From UMGS1766 sp963597355 (GTDB lineage: Bacteria > Bacillota > Clostridia > Oscillospirales > Oscillospiraceae): DNA of 64,000 bases. The number at the start of each line of letters is the position of its first letter. Position 1 is the stretch's first letter. The notes under the pieces were generated by a model. It did not search any database, was not told the origin of the DNA, and saw only the letters and a list, made by a program, of their open reading frames with translations. A program made the position numbers and the translations under genes. The stretch lies in the NCBI GenBank assembly GCA_963597355.1, contig CAVBPR010000002.1, positions 248,001-312,000 of the forward strand. The letters are read 5' to 3'. Positions 49,205 through 58,253 of this stretch are shown in pieces.

Positions 49205-50335
49205 TCAAATTTCCCGCTCCATCAGATAAAGCGGTACTTCAGAGTCTTGCGCCATACCGATCTTTCTAAAACCATAGCGACAATAAAAACGATAAGCCGT
49301 TTCGTTTTCTGGAGCGCATCGCAAACGCAGTTTTGTACGTCCCATTTTACGAAACGTAGAGATTGCCTGACCTAACAACTGTATTCCCAAACCATGTTTT
49401 CGGTGTGTTGCGTCAACATAGTAAAAGGGAATAAAACCAACCAGATCTTTCGCATATGTTTCAAAATCCATTTCGATCAGGCCGATGGGGATGCCGTTTG
49501 ATAGAACAATTTGCACTGCCGATGCATCATAGGAAGAGTGCTTTCGGACAGCATCCAGGAAAGAATTGCCATGATAATGCGCCATTGTGCCGTGACTGCT
49601 CATCCAAGCTTCTTCACGCCAGGCAAGATAGAGCTGTTCTTCGGATTTGGGGTTCCAGGGTCGAAACCATAACAGTTCTGCAGGAATTCCATCGGTCTGC
49701 GTTGGTTGTTTGGGTCGAAATGTCGTTTTAGTAACATCCCTCGTCAAATGGTCAATGCGATTAAACCACTGCACATGAATTCCCTGTGAATCGGCCTGCA
49801 GGCACGAAATTGCTGTGTTCATTCCATCTGGAAGATAATGCTCAGCGCAGGACAATTTTGTCAGCAGTAATCTGATTACGGTGCCATGACTGATGACCGC
49901 AATGGTGCGGTTCGGATTTACAGCGATAATTTTTTGGAGGCAATTAAAAATGCGTTGTTGCGCATGAAATAAAGTTTCTCCGCCCTCAATATGCCAATTT
50001 AAATCTCCAAGTTGAAAATGTGCCATACGTTCAGGGTCACAGTTCATTGCAGCACCATAGGGAACGTCTTCCCATATACCAAAATTGACCTCACGCAGGG
50101 CAGGATCTGTATGAAGTGAAAGGTGTTTTGAAAGATAAAGAGCCTGTGCGGTTTGGCATGCACGACGCAGATCGCTGGAATATACTGCATCCAATGGAAT
50201 TTGATCAAAAAATGTACTCAGGCATGCAATTTGCTGTTGCCCTAGTGCGGTAACCGGACTGTCATATTGTCCTTGAATGCGTTTAAATAAATTCCCTTCG
50301 GATTCTGCATGGCGAATTAAATATATGGTGGTCAT
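49205..50335 (-). CDS. Histidine phosphatase / GNAT acetyltransferase fusion
   Basis: 376 residues. The N-terminal half is a phosphoglycerate-mutase-like histidine phosphatase: the phospho-histidine motif YLIRHAESEGN at 5-15, DAVYSSDLRRACQTAQAL, and VISHGTVIRLLLTKL near 145. From about 215 a GNAT domain follows, with FYYVDATHRKHGLGIQLLGQ as the acetyl-CoA loop and YRFYCRYGFRKIG near the end. Both parts look intact. The pairing suggests dephosphorylation and acetylation of one metabolite; substrate unknown. It starts 33 bp after pyrD. Confidence 0.88.
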   Translation of the reverse strand: MTTIYLIRHAESEGNLFKRIQGQYDSPVTALGQQQIACLSTFFDQIPLDAVYSSDLRRACQTAQALYLSKHLSLHTDPALREVNFGIWEDVPYGAAMNCDPERMAHFQLGDLNWHIEGGETLFHAQQRIFNCLQKIIAVNPNRTIAVISHGTVIRLLLTKLSCAEHYLPDGMNTAISCLQADSQGIHVQWFNRIDHLTRDVTKTTFRPKQPTQTDGIPAELLWFRPWNPKSEEQLYLAWREEAWMSSHGTMAHYHGNSFLDAVRKHSSYDASAVQIVLSNGIPIGLIEMDFETYAKDLVGFIPFYYVDATHRKHGLGIQLLGQAISTFRKMGRTKLRLRCAPENETAYRFYCRYGFRKIGMAQDSEVPLYLMEREI

Positions 50336-50368
50336 CTGGTGGTTTTTCTCTTTTCCGTTGGTTTTGTT

Positions 50369-51289
50369 TTACCAGGGCTTCACCTGTCCGGTGAGTTGCT
50401 TTACGCTGGTCATTCCCTGTTCTGCAGCAATTTTTGCCAATTCATCTCTTACGTGAATTGGTGCATATGGATCAGAGAAACAAGCGGTTCCAACAGCCAC
50501 TGCAGTAGCTCCGGCCAGCATGAGCTGGGCGGCATCTTCTCCCTTGGCAACACCGCCCATTCCGAGCACAGGAATGTTTACTGCATTTGCAACTTCCCAT
50601 ACCATACGGACGGCTACGGGGAGGACGGCAGGCCCGGAAAGTCCACCTGTATTCATATGGAGAATGGGACGGTGTGTCTTTACATCTATCCGCATGCCGC
50701 GCAGAGTATTGATCAGAGAGACCGCGTCGGCGCCTGCATCTTCTACAGCGCGAGCAATTTCCGTGATATCTGTGACGTTGGGGGAAAGCTTAACCATTAC
50801 AGGCACAGAAGAGTGTTTCTTTGCTTCGGCGGTTACTTCTGCTGCCATTGCCGGAACCACGCCATATTGCAGTCCGCCTGCTTTGACGTTTGGACAGGAG
50901 ATATTGACCTCGATCATATCAACGCCCGCCTCGGAAAGCTTAGAGCACATAATACCGTATTCTTCCGGAGTATTACCGGAAATGTTTGCGATGATCTTAA
51001 CGTCATGTTTGCGCAGATCTGCCAATTCGTGCTCAATAAAACCGTCAACGCCGGGATTTTGCAAGCCGACCGAATTAAGAATGCCCATAGGAGTTTCTGC
51101 AATGCGGGGTGGCGGATTGCCCTCGCGCTTATGCAACGTAAGTCCTTTTACACAAATGCCGCCCAGTTCATCCAATGAATAGAACTGACTGTATTCACGA
51201 CCAAATCCAAAGGTTCCGGATGCAACAACCACAGGGTTTTTCATTGTCATACCGGCAAGCGTAACGCTCATGTCGATTGAATTATTCAT
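50369..51289 (-). CDS. pyrD: Dihydroorotate dehydrogenase B, catalytic subunit
   Basis: 306 residues of class 1B dihydroorotate dehydrogenase: FMN barrel with VVVASGTFGFGREYS, KGLTLHKREGNPPPRIAET, and the catalytic cysteine in VNISCPNVKAGG near residue 134. It oxidises dihydroorotate to orotate and passes electrons through PyrK to NAD. The ATG at 51289 lies behind GGAGGTG and overlaps the end of pyrK, showing translational coupling; the longer frame lies inside pyrK. Confidence 0.96.
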   Translation of the reverse strand: MNNSIDMSVTLAGMTMKNPVVVASGTFGFGREYSQFYSLDELGGICVKGLTLHKREGNPPPRIAETPMGILNSVGLQNPGVDGFIEHELADLRKHDVKIIANISGNTPEEYGIMCSKLSEAGVDMIEVNISCPNVKAGGLQYGVVPAMAAEVTAEAKKHSSVPVMVKLSPNVTDITEIARAVEDAGADAVSLINTLRGMRIDVKTHRPILHMNTGGLSGPAVLPVAVRMVWEVANAVNIPVLGMGGVAKGEDAAQLMLAGATAVAVGTACFSDPYAPIHVRDELAKIAAEQGMTSVKQLTGQVKPW

Positions 51290-52040
51290 CCCAGCACACC
51301 TCCTCAGCAGCAAAGACGGGTCCATCTTTGCAGACGTGTCGATAAGCACCGTCAGTATTCTTGCATGCGCATACCAGACAGGCGCCGATTCCACAACCCA
51401 TTCGTTCCTCCATGCTTACTTGACATGGTACACCGTGTTTTTTTGCTGCATCGTAGACTGTTTTCAGCATGATCTTAGGACCGCATGCCAGAACAGCCGA
51501 AATTTCCGGACGTTCTGTCAACGCTGTGTCGACAATGCCCGCAACATAGCTGTGTACACCCAAGCTTCCATCATCACTGGAGATATATACCTGATCACAG
51601 CATTGCTCAAATTCCGGAATCAGCATTGCTTTGTCGGCATTGCGGAAACCAAGACAGGCGATAGCGCCGGTTGGAGCACTACGAGCGGTGTGAAGCATAG
51701 GAGGAACACCGATACCGCCGCCAACAACCAATACCTTTCCCTGCGGGTAGGAAAAACCATGTCCCAAGGGCCCCATAACATCTAGAAGATCGCCTTCTTG
51801 GCGTGCTGCCAGCCATGCAGTGCCTTCACCACGTACTTCAAAAACGATGTTTAGTTTTGTTCCCTCTACGCGACAAATGGAAATTGGCCGACGAAGCAAC
51901 AACCCTTCTCCGCACTTGATGTTGACAAATTGACCTACTGCAGCTGCTTCCGCTAATTCACCGGCCTCCAGCCACAAAGAAACCGCATCTGAGTTTAATT
52001 TTTCAGTACGGAGAATCGAACAAAGTTTTTGTACGGGCAT
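51282..52040 (-). CDS. pyrK: Dihydroorotate dehydrogenase B, electron transfer subunit
   Basis: 252 residues: FAD site (GLLLRRPISICRVEG), NAD(H) site (VLVVGGGIGVPPMLHTAR) and the C-terminal [2Fe-2S] cysteines in MEERMGCGIGACLVCACKNT and CKDGPVF. It links PyrD to NAD. It starts 13 bp after pyrF and overlaps pyrD by 8 bases. Confidence 0.96.
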   Translation of the reverse strand: MPVQKLCSILRTEKLNSDAVSLWLEAGELAEAAAVGQFVNIKCGEGLLLRRPISICRVEGTKLNIVFEVRGEGTAWLAARQEGDLLDVMGPLGHGFSYPQGKVLVVGGGIGVPPMLHTARSAPTGAIACLGFRNADKAMLIPEFEQCCDQVYISSDDGSLGVHSYVAGIVDTALTERPEISAVLACGPKIMLKTVYDAAKKHGVPCQVSMEERMGCGIGACLVCACKNTDGAYRHVCKDGPVFAAEEVCWDE

Positions 52041-52053
52041 CTTGATCTCTCCT

Positions 52054-52977
52054 TTATCGAATCGTTACAAACCGGCAAATATCCTCACGCATTGCGATTG
52101 CAGCATCACGCGCCGCCTGCTGATAATCGGTGCCATTATTGCCTGTTTTCTTCCAGGCGCACATAATTCCTCTGGAGGAATTGACAATTGCGCCATGGCC
52201 GTTTGCATCAAAAGCATACTGGACATCTTCTGCAGTTCCACCTTGTGCTCCGTATCCGGGGACAAGGAAGAACGTGTGGGGCAATTGTGCTCGCAGTAAC
52301 TTGATTTGCTCCGGATAAGTAGCGCCAGTTACAGCACCGACCCGATTATAGCCGTATGTGCCAGCAAAACTTCCGGCCCATTGTTCCGTCAGAGAACCCA
52401 TCACTTCGTAGATGTGGCGGTCACCACTCATCTGATCCTGTAAATCAATTGCGGACTTATTTGAAGTGCGCACCAAAGCAAATACGCATTTATCGTATTT
52501 TTCGCAGTCATTCAGAAAAGGCTGAATTGCATCAGCGCCCATGTATCCATTCAGCGTGACACAATCGGCATCAAAAGTGGCAAAAGTGCTGTTTCCAACG
52601 ACGGTGCGACCGAGCCAGCCCTCGCTATAGGCGGTAGCTGTAGCGCCGATATCGCCGCGCTTGATGTCAGCGATTACATAAAGCCCCTTGCTTTTTGCGT
52701 ATTGAATTGTTTTTTCCAGCATTTCCATGCCGCGCCAGCCAAGATTTTCATAGTATGCGGACTGAGGTTTGACGGCAGGAACAACATCACACAAAGCATC
52801 GATCAAGCCGCAGTTAAATTCATAGATTGCAGCTACACCTGCCTGAAGGCTTTCACCGTATTGATCAACATATTTTTTTAAAATAAACTCCGGGACATAT
52901 TCCACGCGGGCATCCAGACCTGCAACAGTTGGATTCAGCTTTTCAATAATTTTTTTCTGTAGTTTATCAAATGACAT
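52054..52977 (-). CDS. pyrF: Orotidine 5'-phosphate decarboxylase, long form
   Basis: 307 residues, the longer bacterial OMP decarboxylase type: VAGLDARVEYVP at the N-terminus, the catalytic DIKRGDIGATATAYSE near residue 95, VTLNGYMGADAIQPF and FLVPGYGAQGG. It makes UMP from OMP. The ATG (MSFDKL) overlaps the end of pyrC and follows GGAGGAA. Confidence 0.95.
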   Translation of the reverse strand: MSFDKLQKKIIEKLNPTVAGLDARVEYVPEFILKKYVDQYGESLQAGVAAIYEFNCGLIDALCDVVPAVKPQSAYYENLGWRGMEMLEKTIQYAKSKGLYVIADIKRGDIGATATAYSEGWLGRTVVGNSTFATFDADCVTLNGYMGADAIQPFLNDCEKYDKCVFALVRTSNKSAIDLQDQMSGDRHIYEVMGSLTEQWAGSFAGTYGYNRVGAVTGATYPEQIKLLRAQLPHTFFLVPGYGAQGGTAEDVQYAFDANGHGAIVNSSRGIMCAWKKTGNNGTDYQQAARDAAIAMREDICRFVTIR

Positions 52978-54262
52978 CACAATTTCCTCCGTCCTGATAG
53001 ATAATCTTACCGGAAACGATCGTATATTTCACTTTTCCTTTTAAATAAGCACCATTGAATGGCGTGTTTCGTCCTTTGGATGCAAACTGCGCTGTGTCCA
53101 CAACCCATTCTTCGTTTGGATCAAAAATAGTGATATCTGCATCGGATCCAACAGCAATACGACCTTTGTCGAGATGAAGAATGCGAGCGGGGTTTGCGGT
53201 CATCTTTTCAATAATCTGCTGCAACGTCATCTCACCGGAATGATACAGATTGGTCAAAGTCACACCCAGGGAAGTCTCCAAACCGACCATGCCGCTGGGA
53301 GCATGCTCAAGATCACGGGCTTTCTCTTCCGCTGAATGCGGTGCATGGTCTGTCACAATGCAGTCGATGGTGCCATCCTTCAGTCCAGCAATAATTGCAG
53401 CCACATCTGCTGTGGTGCGCAGGGGAGGGTTGACCCGTGCCTGCGTGCCCTGCTTTAATATTTCCTCGTGTGTCAGTGAAAAATACTGCGGGCAGGTTTC
53501 ACAAGTGATTTGTACTCCTTTTTTCTTATAGCGACGAACAATGTCAACTGCCTTTGCAGTGGATATATGGCAGATATGAACTGCAGTGTGTGTTTCTTCT
53601 GCTAGCATGGCATCGCGCATGACCATAATTTCCTCGGCAATCGCCGGCCGGCCGGGAAGTCCGAGTTGGCGGGATACACGACCTTCGTTCACAGCGTAAT
53701 TTTTTACCATGTCAGCATCTTCGCAGTGAGTCAACACGCTCATGCCCTGTCGATAAGCACAAATGAGAGCATCCCGCATCAGATTTGCGTTCTGAACAGG
53801 AAGTCCATCATCAGACAGCGCAACTGCACCTGCTTCCTTCAGCGCCTTCGCATCTGTCAAAGTTTCGCCCTTTTCGCCTCTTGAAACGGCACCAATCGGC
53901 ATGACATGCACACCGCTTCCTTCCTCGGAGCGCTGAAAAACATATTGAATCATTTCCGGCGTATCAATTGTCGGGTTTGTATTTGGCATGCATGCAACGG
54001 TGGTAAATCCGCCATGTGCCGCAGCGTTTGAACCCGAAATAATGTCCTCTTTGTATGTGAATCCGGGATCACGGAAATGGACGTGCATATCAATCAGACC
54101 GGCACAGACAGTCAATCCGGACGCGTCCAATATTTGCGCCTCTCCATCTTGAATATCTGCAGAAACAGCCAGAACCTGTCCGTCTTCAATCAGAATGTCC
54201 GTTATCTGCTCGTGTTTGGATAAAGGGTCAATTACTGTACCGTTTTTAATTAGCAGTTTCAT
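52967..54262 (-). CDS. pyrC: Dihydroorotase
   Basis: 431 residues of class I dihydroorotase: metal ligands DMHVHFRDPGFTYKEDI near residue 58, the TVACMPNTNPTIDTPE substrate loop, LTHCEDADM, HICHISTAKAVD and the catalytic aspartate in CIVTDHAPHSAEEK near 305. It cyclises carbamoyl aspartate. It is first in the pyrC-pyrF-pyrK-pyrD operon. The leader from the promoter is only about 55 nt, so no pyr attenuator is present. Confidence 0.96.
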   Translation of the reverse strand: MKLLIKNGTVIDPLSKHEQITDILIEDGQVLAVSADIQDGEAQILDASGLTVCAGLIDMHVHFRDPGFTYKEDIISGSNAAAHGGFTTVACMPNTNPTIDTPEMIQYVFQRSEEGSGVHVMPIGAVSRGEKGETLTDAKALKEAGAVALSDDGLPVQNANLMRDALICAYRQGMSVLTHCEDADMVKNYAVNEGRVSRQLGLPGRPAIAEEIMVMRDAMLAEETHTAVHICHISTAKAVDIVRRYKKKGVQITCETCPQYFSLTHEEILKQGTQARVNPPLRTTADVAAIIAGLKDGTIDCIVTDHAPHSAEEKARDLEHAPSGMVGLETSLGVTLTNLYHSGEMTLQQIIEKMTANPARILHLDKGRIAVGSDADITIFDPNEEWVVDTAQFASKGRNTPFNGAYLKGKVKYTIVSGKIIYQDGGNCDVI

Positions 54263-54321
54263 ATGCTTTGTTTGTCACCTCGCTGAACAATTGAAAAACC
54301 TTCACACAAAAATACGATTGT

Positions 54322-54350
54322 ATTATAATGCATATCGAAATCAGAATCAA
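54322..54350 (-). promoter_or_regulatory. Promoter of the pyr operon
   Basis: On the minus strand TTGATT (54345-54350) and TATAAT (54322-54327) are 17 bp apart. Confidence 0.75.
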
Positions 54351-54457
54351 ACGAAAATGCAACTTTTTATTAGCGGTTTCTATGTACGGTATGATGAGGA
54401 TTAATAAAAAGTGCGTTGTAATCCTGCAAAGAGAATGAGTTAATTTTCTTTTCAATC

Positions 54458-54486
54458 TTGTTTTTTTATGTGAATTTCGGTAAAGT
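54458..54486 (+). promoter_or_regulatory. Candidate promoter of coaBC
   Basis: TTGTTT (54458-54463) and TAAAGT (54481-54486) are 17 bp apart, 38 bp before the start codon. Confidence 0.55.
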
Positions 54487-54524
54487 AATAACAACCACAG
54501 ATACAAAATAACGGGGTGTTCGGA

Positions 54525-55727
54525 ATGAATTTGAAAGGAAAGTGTGTCCTTTTAGGAATTAGTGGCGGAATTGCCGCCTATAAGATGGCCAATGTTGCCA
54601 GTATGTTGTGCAAATTGGGGGCAGATGTGGAAGTAATTATGACTCAAAGTGCTACGCAATTTATTACGCCGCTTACTTTTGAGACACTTACAGGACATAA
54701 ATGCATGGTTGACACATTTGATCGTAATTTCAAATTTGATGTCGCCCATATTTCTCTGGCAAAAAAAGCGGATGTGATCCTTGTTGCACCGGCTACAGCA
54801 AATGTAATCGCAAAAATGGCACATGGAATTGCTGACGATATGCTTACTACTGTGATTTTGGCAGCAAAGTGCCCTAAATTGGTTTCTCCTGCAATGAACA
54901 CAGGAATGCTGGAAAATCCCATCACGCAGGATAATCTCAAAACATTGGAAAAGTACGGCTTTCAGGTAATTCCATCTGAAAGCGGTGTGCTGGCATGCAA
55001 AGACGTCGGAAGCGGTCGTTTACCTGCGGAATCGACATTAGTGGAATATATTCTGCATGAGATTGCAAAGGAAAAAGATCTTGCTGGAACTCGTATTACC
55101 GTTACCGCCGGTCCCACTCAGGAGGCACTGGATCCCGTACGGTATCTGACAAACCACTCTACGGGGAAAATGGGATATGCTATCGCGCGTGCGGCGGCTA
55201 TGCGTGGTGCAGAGGTTACGTTAGTCCACGGTCAGACTGCGCTTTCGCCGGTTATGTTCGCAAAGGATGTTCCGATTGTTTCAGCGCAAGACATGTTTAC
55301 TGCGGTCACCGAGCGGTTTGATACAACGGATATACTGATTATGGCGGCGGCCGTGGCAGATTATCGTCCGGAATCCGTTGCTGATAATAAGATAAAAAAG
55401 AAGGAAGGAAGCGACATGTCCATTCCGCTGGCGCGAACTTCTGATATTTTGGGAACAGTTGGACCGAAAAAAACGCACCAGTTTTTGTGCGGATTTTCGA
55501 TGGAAACCCAGGATATGATTCAAAATTCCACAGCAAAGCTAAAAAAGAAAAATTTAGACATGATTGTTGCAAATAATTTAAAAGTTGCCGGCGCTGGCTT
55601 TGGCGTTGATACAAATGTGGTAACGTTCATTGCGGCAGATGGAGCAACGGAACTGCCTCTGATGAGCAAAGAAGACGTGGCAGATGCTATTTTAGACGAA
55701 ATTATGAAACGTAGGGGCTTCAATTGA
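54525..55727 (+). CDS. coaBC: Phosphopantothenoylcysteine decarboxylase / phosphopantothenate-cysteine ligase
   Basis: 400 residues, bifunctional. The CoaC flavoprotein half has GISGGIAAYKMANVASML, the catalytic histidine in FDVAHISLAKKAD near residue 73, and SPAMNTGMLENP. The CoaB half starts with RITVTAGPTQEALDPVRYLT near 188 and has STGKMGYAIA, AAAVADYRPES and the KIKKKEG lysines. It carries out two consecutive steps of coenzyme A synthesis. The ATG (MNLKGK) follows a G-rich site. Confidence 0.95.
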   Translation: MNLKGKCVLLGISGGIAAYKMANVASMLCKLGADVEVIMTQSATQFITPLTFETLTGHKCMVDTFDRNFKFDVAHISLAKKADVILVAPATANVIAKMAHGIADDMLTTVILAAKCPKLVSPAMNTGMLENPITQDNLKTLEKYGFQVIPSESGVLACKDVGSGRLPAESTLVEYILHEIAKEKDLAGTRITVTAGPTQEALDPVRYLTNHSTGKMGYAIARAAAMRGAEVTLVHGQTALSPVMFAKDVPIVSAQDMFTAVTERFDTTDILIMAAAVADYRPESVADNKIKKKEGSDMSIPLARTSDILGTVGPKKTHQFLCGFSMETQDMIQNSTAKLKKKNLDMIVANNLKVAGAGFGVDTNVVTFIAADGATELPLMSKEDVADAILDEIMKRRGFN

Positions 55728-55797
55728 TAATGATCGCAGTAGAGAAAGAGCAAGAACCGTTTTAATACTTTGTTTTCTAATTTGAGGGGTGAGAATC

Positions 55798-56529
55798 TTG
55801 GAAAAGGGAAAAATAACGCAAGAAGATATTATGAAATTACTAGACTCTTGCTATGAAAAATGNNNNNNNNNNGAAAAATGCTTAAAAGGAATACCAATGG
55901 TCAGTCCAAAGGTCGAGGATCTGGCGAATGATTATTTAGCAAAGTATGATACCAAGGAAAAGGCTTGCAAAGCCATGTTGAAAAATCAGATTACAAAGTG
56001 TACTACTTCTGGATTTATAACCGGTCTTGGCGGAATTATAACAATGCCGGTTGCGATTCCTGCAAATATAAGCAGCGTAATTTATGTGCAGATGAGAATG
56101 ATAGCATGTACAGCGTATATGGCAAACTTTGATTTGAACAGTGACCAAACGCAAACTTTTGTATATGCCTGCCTTGCAGGGGTGGCCGTAAATGGTGTGT
56201 TAAAGCAGGCAGGAATCAAATTTGGTATGAAATTTGCCGAGGGTGTTGTAAAAAAGATACCGGGTAAAGTATTGACAAAAATCAATCAAAAGGTCGGGTT
56301 TCGATTCATCACGAAATTTGGTACAAAAGGACTTGTTAATCTCGGAAAAATGCTGCCTGGGGTTGGCGCTATTGTAGGTGGCGGCATGGATTTGGTAGAA
56401 ACAAAGATCATTGCAGACCGTGCCTATAAATGGTTTATGTCAGGGGATTTCACAGTCAAGGATGAAAAAGAAGAGGATGTTGTAATTATAGCGGATTCGG
56501 ATTATGATGTGGCTGAGACAGAAGAATAA
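55798..56529 (+). CDS. EcsC-family protein, interrupted by an N gap
   Basis: About 243 residues as assembled. The sequence resembles EcsC-type proteins: VSPKVEDLANDYLAKYDTKE, then two hydrophobic stretches (SGFITGLGGIITMPVAIPAN and QTFVYACLAGVAVNGVLKQA), a basic amphipathic part and an acidic C-terminus (EEDVVIIADSDYDVAETEE). Function is not established. The N gap at 55863-55872 is flanked by the same 8 bases on both sides; closing it gives a continuous SCYEKCLKGIPM. The start is probably TTG at 55798, 8 bases behind GAGGGG; a GTG at 55789 abuts that site. Confidence 0.78.
   Translation: MEKGKITQEDIMKLLDSCYEKXXXXEKCLKGIPMVSPKVEDLANDYLAKYDTKEKACKAMLKNQITKCTTSGFITGLGGIITMPVAIPANISSVIYVQMRMIACTAYMANFDLNSDQTQTFVYACLAGVAVNGVLKQAGIKFGMKFAEGVVKKIPGKVLTKINQKVGFRFITKFGTKGLVNLGKMLPGVGAIVGGGMDLVETKIIADRAYKWFMSGDFTVKDEKEEDVVIIADSDYDVAETEE
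55863..55872. other. Assembly gap (10 N)
   Basis: GAAAAATG occurs directly left (55855-55862) and right (55873-55880) of the Ns. Merging them removes 18 bases and keeps the frame, so the contig ends probably overlap and no sequence is missing. Confidence 0.8.
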
Positions 56530-56634
56530 ATTAGTTTTGAGTGCAGTGGATCATGCCATAGCAAACTGCCTAGCATCTTATCTTATAGAGCAGTTGTAAG
56601 GCAAGCAGAATCCGGAACATAGAAAAGAAACATT

Positions 56635-56680
56635 AATTGACCTTACTCCGAAGTTTAAATGGAGTAAGGTCAATTTTTAG
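56635..56680 (+). terminator. Terminator after the EcsC-family gene
   Basis: AATTGACCTTACTCC (56635-56649) pairs with GGAGTAAGGTCAATT (56661-56675), followed by TTT. A weak promoter (TTTTCA at 56753, TATAAT at 56776-56781, 17 bp apart) follows for nusB. Confidence 0.88.
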
Positions 56681-56835
56681 ATTGGTTTGGTGTTTTTTTA
56701 GAAAAACAGGTTTATCTTAAACAATAATATTCACTGCAAAAATCTTTAGGTCTTTTCATCTTAGAAAAAAATGTGTATAATGACTAGCATAGTTTAAAAT
56801 GCATGAAGTATCGCATAAAGATCGGGGGAAATGGA

Positions 56836-57318
56836 ATGACCAGAACAACAGCACGAGAAATTGCTGTCCACCTGGCTTATGAGCTTGGATTCAGCAATCA
56901 GTCGGTAGAAGAATTTTTGGAAGATAAGCTTTGTCCAGAGTATTTTTCTTCTATGGCTGATGTAGTATCTATATATGAAGAATATCCGGATGAGACCCAA
57001 TTGCAATATATTCGCTCTATTGTGAGCGGTGTAGGGCACCATGGGTTTGAACTGGATAGTGATATTGAACGCTATGCCATTGGGTGGCGTTTTGAGCGTA
57101 TTCCGCGTGTTGCGACGGCGATTATGCGGGTTGCTATGTTTGAAATCCTTTACATGCCTGATGTTCCCAATGGGGTCGCAATTAACGAAGCAATTGAGAT
57201 TGCGAAAAAGTATGAAGAGGAAAAGGTTGTTTCGTTTATCAATGGCATTCTTGGTAAGTTTGTTCGCGCTGAGTGTGGCAGCTGTGATGAAACGGCAACT
57301 GCAGACCAGACAAAATGA
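56836..57318 (+). CDS. nusB: Transcription antitermination protein NusB
   Basis: 160 residues with the NusB pattern at both ends: RTTAREIAVHLAYELGF at the start and FERIPRVATAIMRVAMFEIL plus VPNGVAINEAIEIAKKYEEE at the end. It acts with NusE in rRNA antitermination. The ATG at 56836 follows a GGGGGAA site; the earlier in-frame ATG at 56803 has none. It overlaps the next gene by 4 bases and heads a seven-gene run of overlapping or closely spaced genes. Confidence 0.93.
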   Translation: MTRTTAREIAVHLAYELGFSNQSVEEFLEDKLCPEYFSSMADVVSIYEEYPDETQLQYIRSIVSGVGHHGFELDSDIERYAIGWRFERIPRVATAIMRVAMFEILYMPDVPNGVAINEAIEIAKKYEEEKVVSFINGILGKFVRAECGSCDETATADQTK

Positions 57319-58253
57319 ACGCTTTTTTAGGGATTGATACCAGCAATTACACTACATCTGCTGCCGTTTTTCGAGATGATGGTACAGGACTAAATTCTTC
57401 TCGTTTGCTGGATGTGCCGCAGGGTGCGCTTGGACTGCGCCAAAGTGATGCGCTTTTTCAGCATGTCCGCCGCTTACCGGATCAGATAGCAGCTCTGGAT
57501 CAGGCCGGTATGTTATCCGAAATTTCTGCTGTTGGTGCTTCCAGTGCACCGCGCACGGCGGAAGGTTCATACATGCCGTGCTTTCTTGCCGGTCTGTCAC
57601 AGGGGAAGGTTCTGGCCCAGGCATTGCATGTCCCGTTTTTTGAATGTTCGCATCAACAGGGGCATGTGGCGGCGGCAGCGTGGAGTGCAGGGAAAATTGA
57701 TTTGCTGGACAAACCTATGCTCAGTTGGCATCTATCTGGAGGAACGACAGAATTGTTGCTTGTCCATCCGGAGCATGAAATGCCGCAGATGGAGATTTTG
57801 GGTGGAACAGAGGATATTTCTGCAGGACAGTTGATTGATCGTACAGGGCAGAAATTGAGAATCTCTTTTCCGGCGGGAAAGGGATTGGATGCGTTGGCTG
57901 CAAAAAGTGGCAGCCAGGAATTTTTTGCAGTAAAACTGCGTGACCTCCATTTTTCTCTTTCCGGAGTTGAAAATCAGGTGCAGAAGCGAATCGATGCCGG
58001 AATGCCCGCAGAGGATGTGGCGCGGTTTGTACTGAACACAGTGGCATATGTTATTGATCGGATTACTCAGGCAGCATTGAAACAGTACCACAATGCACCG
58101 GTACTGATGTCCGGTGGGGTAGCATCCAACATGTTACTGCGAAATAAACTCGATTATGCAAATTTTGCTCAGCCGCAATATTCAACGGATAATGCAATGG
58201 GGGTCGCTATTTTAACATCCCGCGCAATGGAAAGAGGATTGCTGAATGCCTGA
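57315..58253 (+). CDS. TsaD/Kae1-like (M22 glycoprotease family) paralogue
   Basis: 312 residues of the Kae1/TsaD fold: LGIDTSNYTTSAAVFRDDG at the N-terminus, metal-type ECSHQQGHVAAAAW (HxxxH) near residue 115, LSGGTTELLLV, and VLMSGGVASNMLLRNKL. It is shorter and more divergent than authentic TsaD, which makes t6A37 in tRNA. I read it as the clostridial M22-family paralogue of unknown role often found between nusB and xseA, not as tsaD itself. It overlaps nusB by 4 and xseA by 8 bases. Confidence 0.82.
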   Translation: MNAFLGIDTSNYTTSAAVFRDDGTGLNSSRLLDVPQGALGLRQSDALFQHVRRLPDQIAALDQAGMLSEISAVGASSAPRTAEGSYMPCFLAGLSQGKVLAQALHVPFFECSHQQGHVAAAAWSAGKIDLLDKPMLSWHLSGGTTELLLVHPEHEMPQMEILGGTEDISAGQLIDRTGQKLRISFPAGKGLDALAAKSGSQEFFAVKLRDLHFSLSGVENQVQKRIDAGMPAEDVARFVLNTVAYVIDRITQAALKQYHNAPVLMSGGVASNMLLRNKLDYANFAQPQYSTDNAMGVAILTSRAMERGLLNA

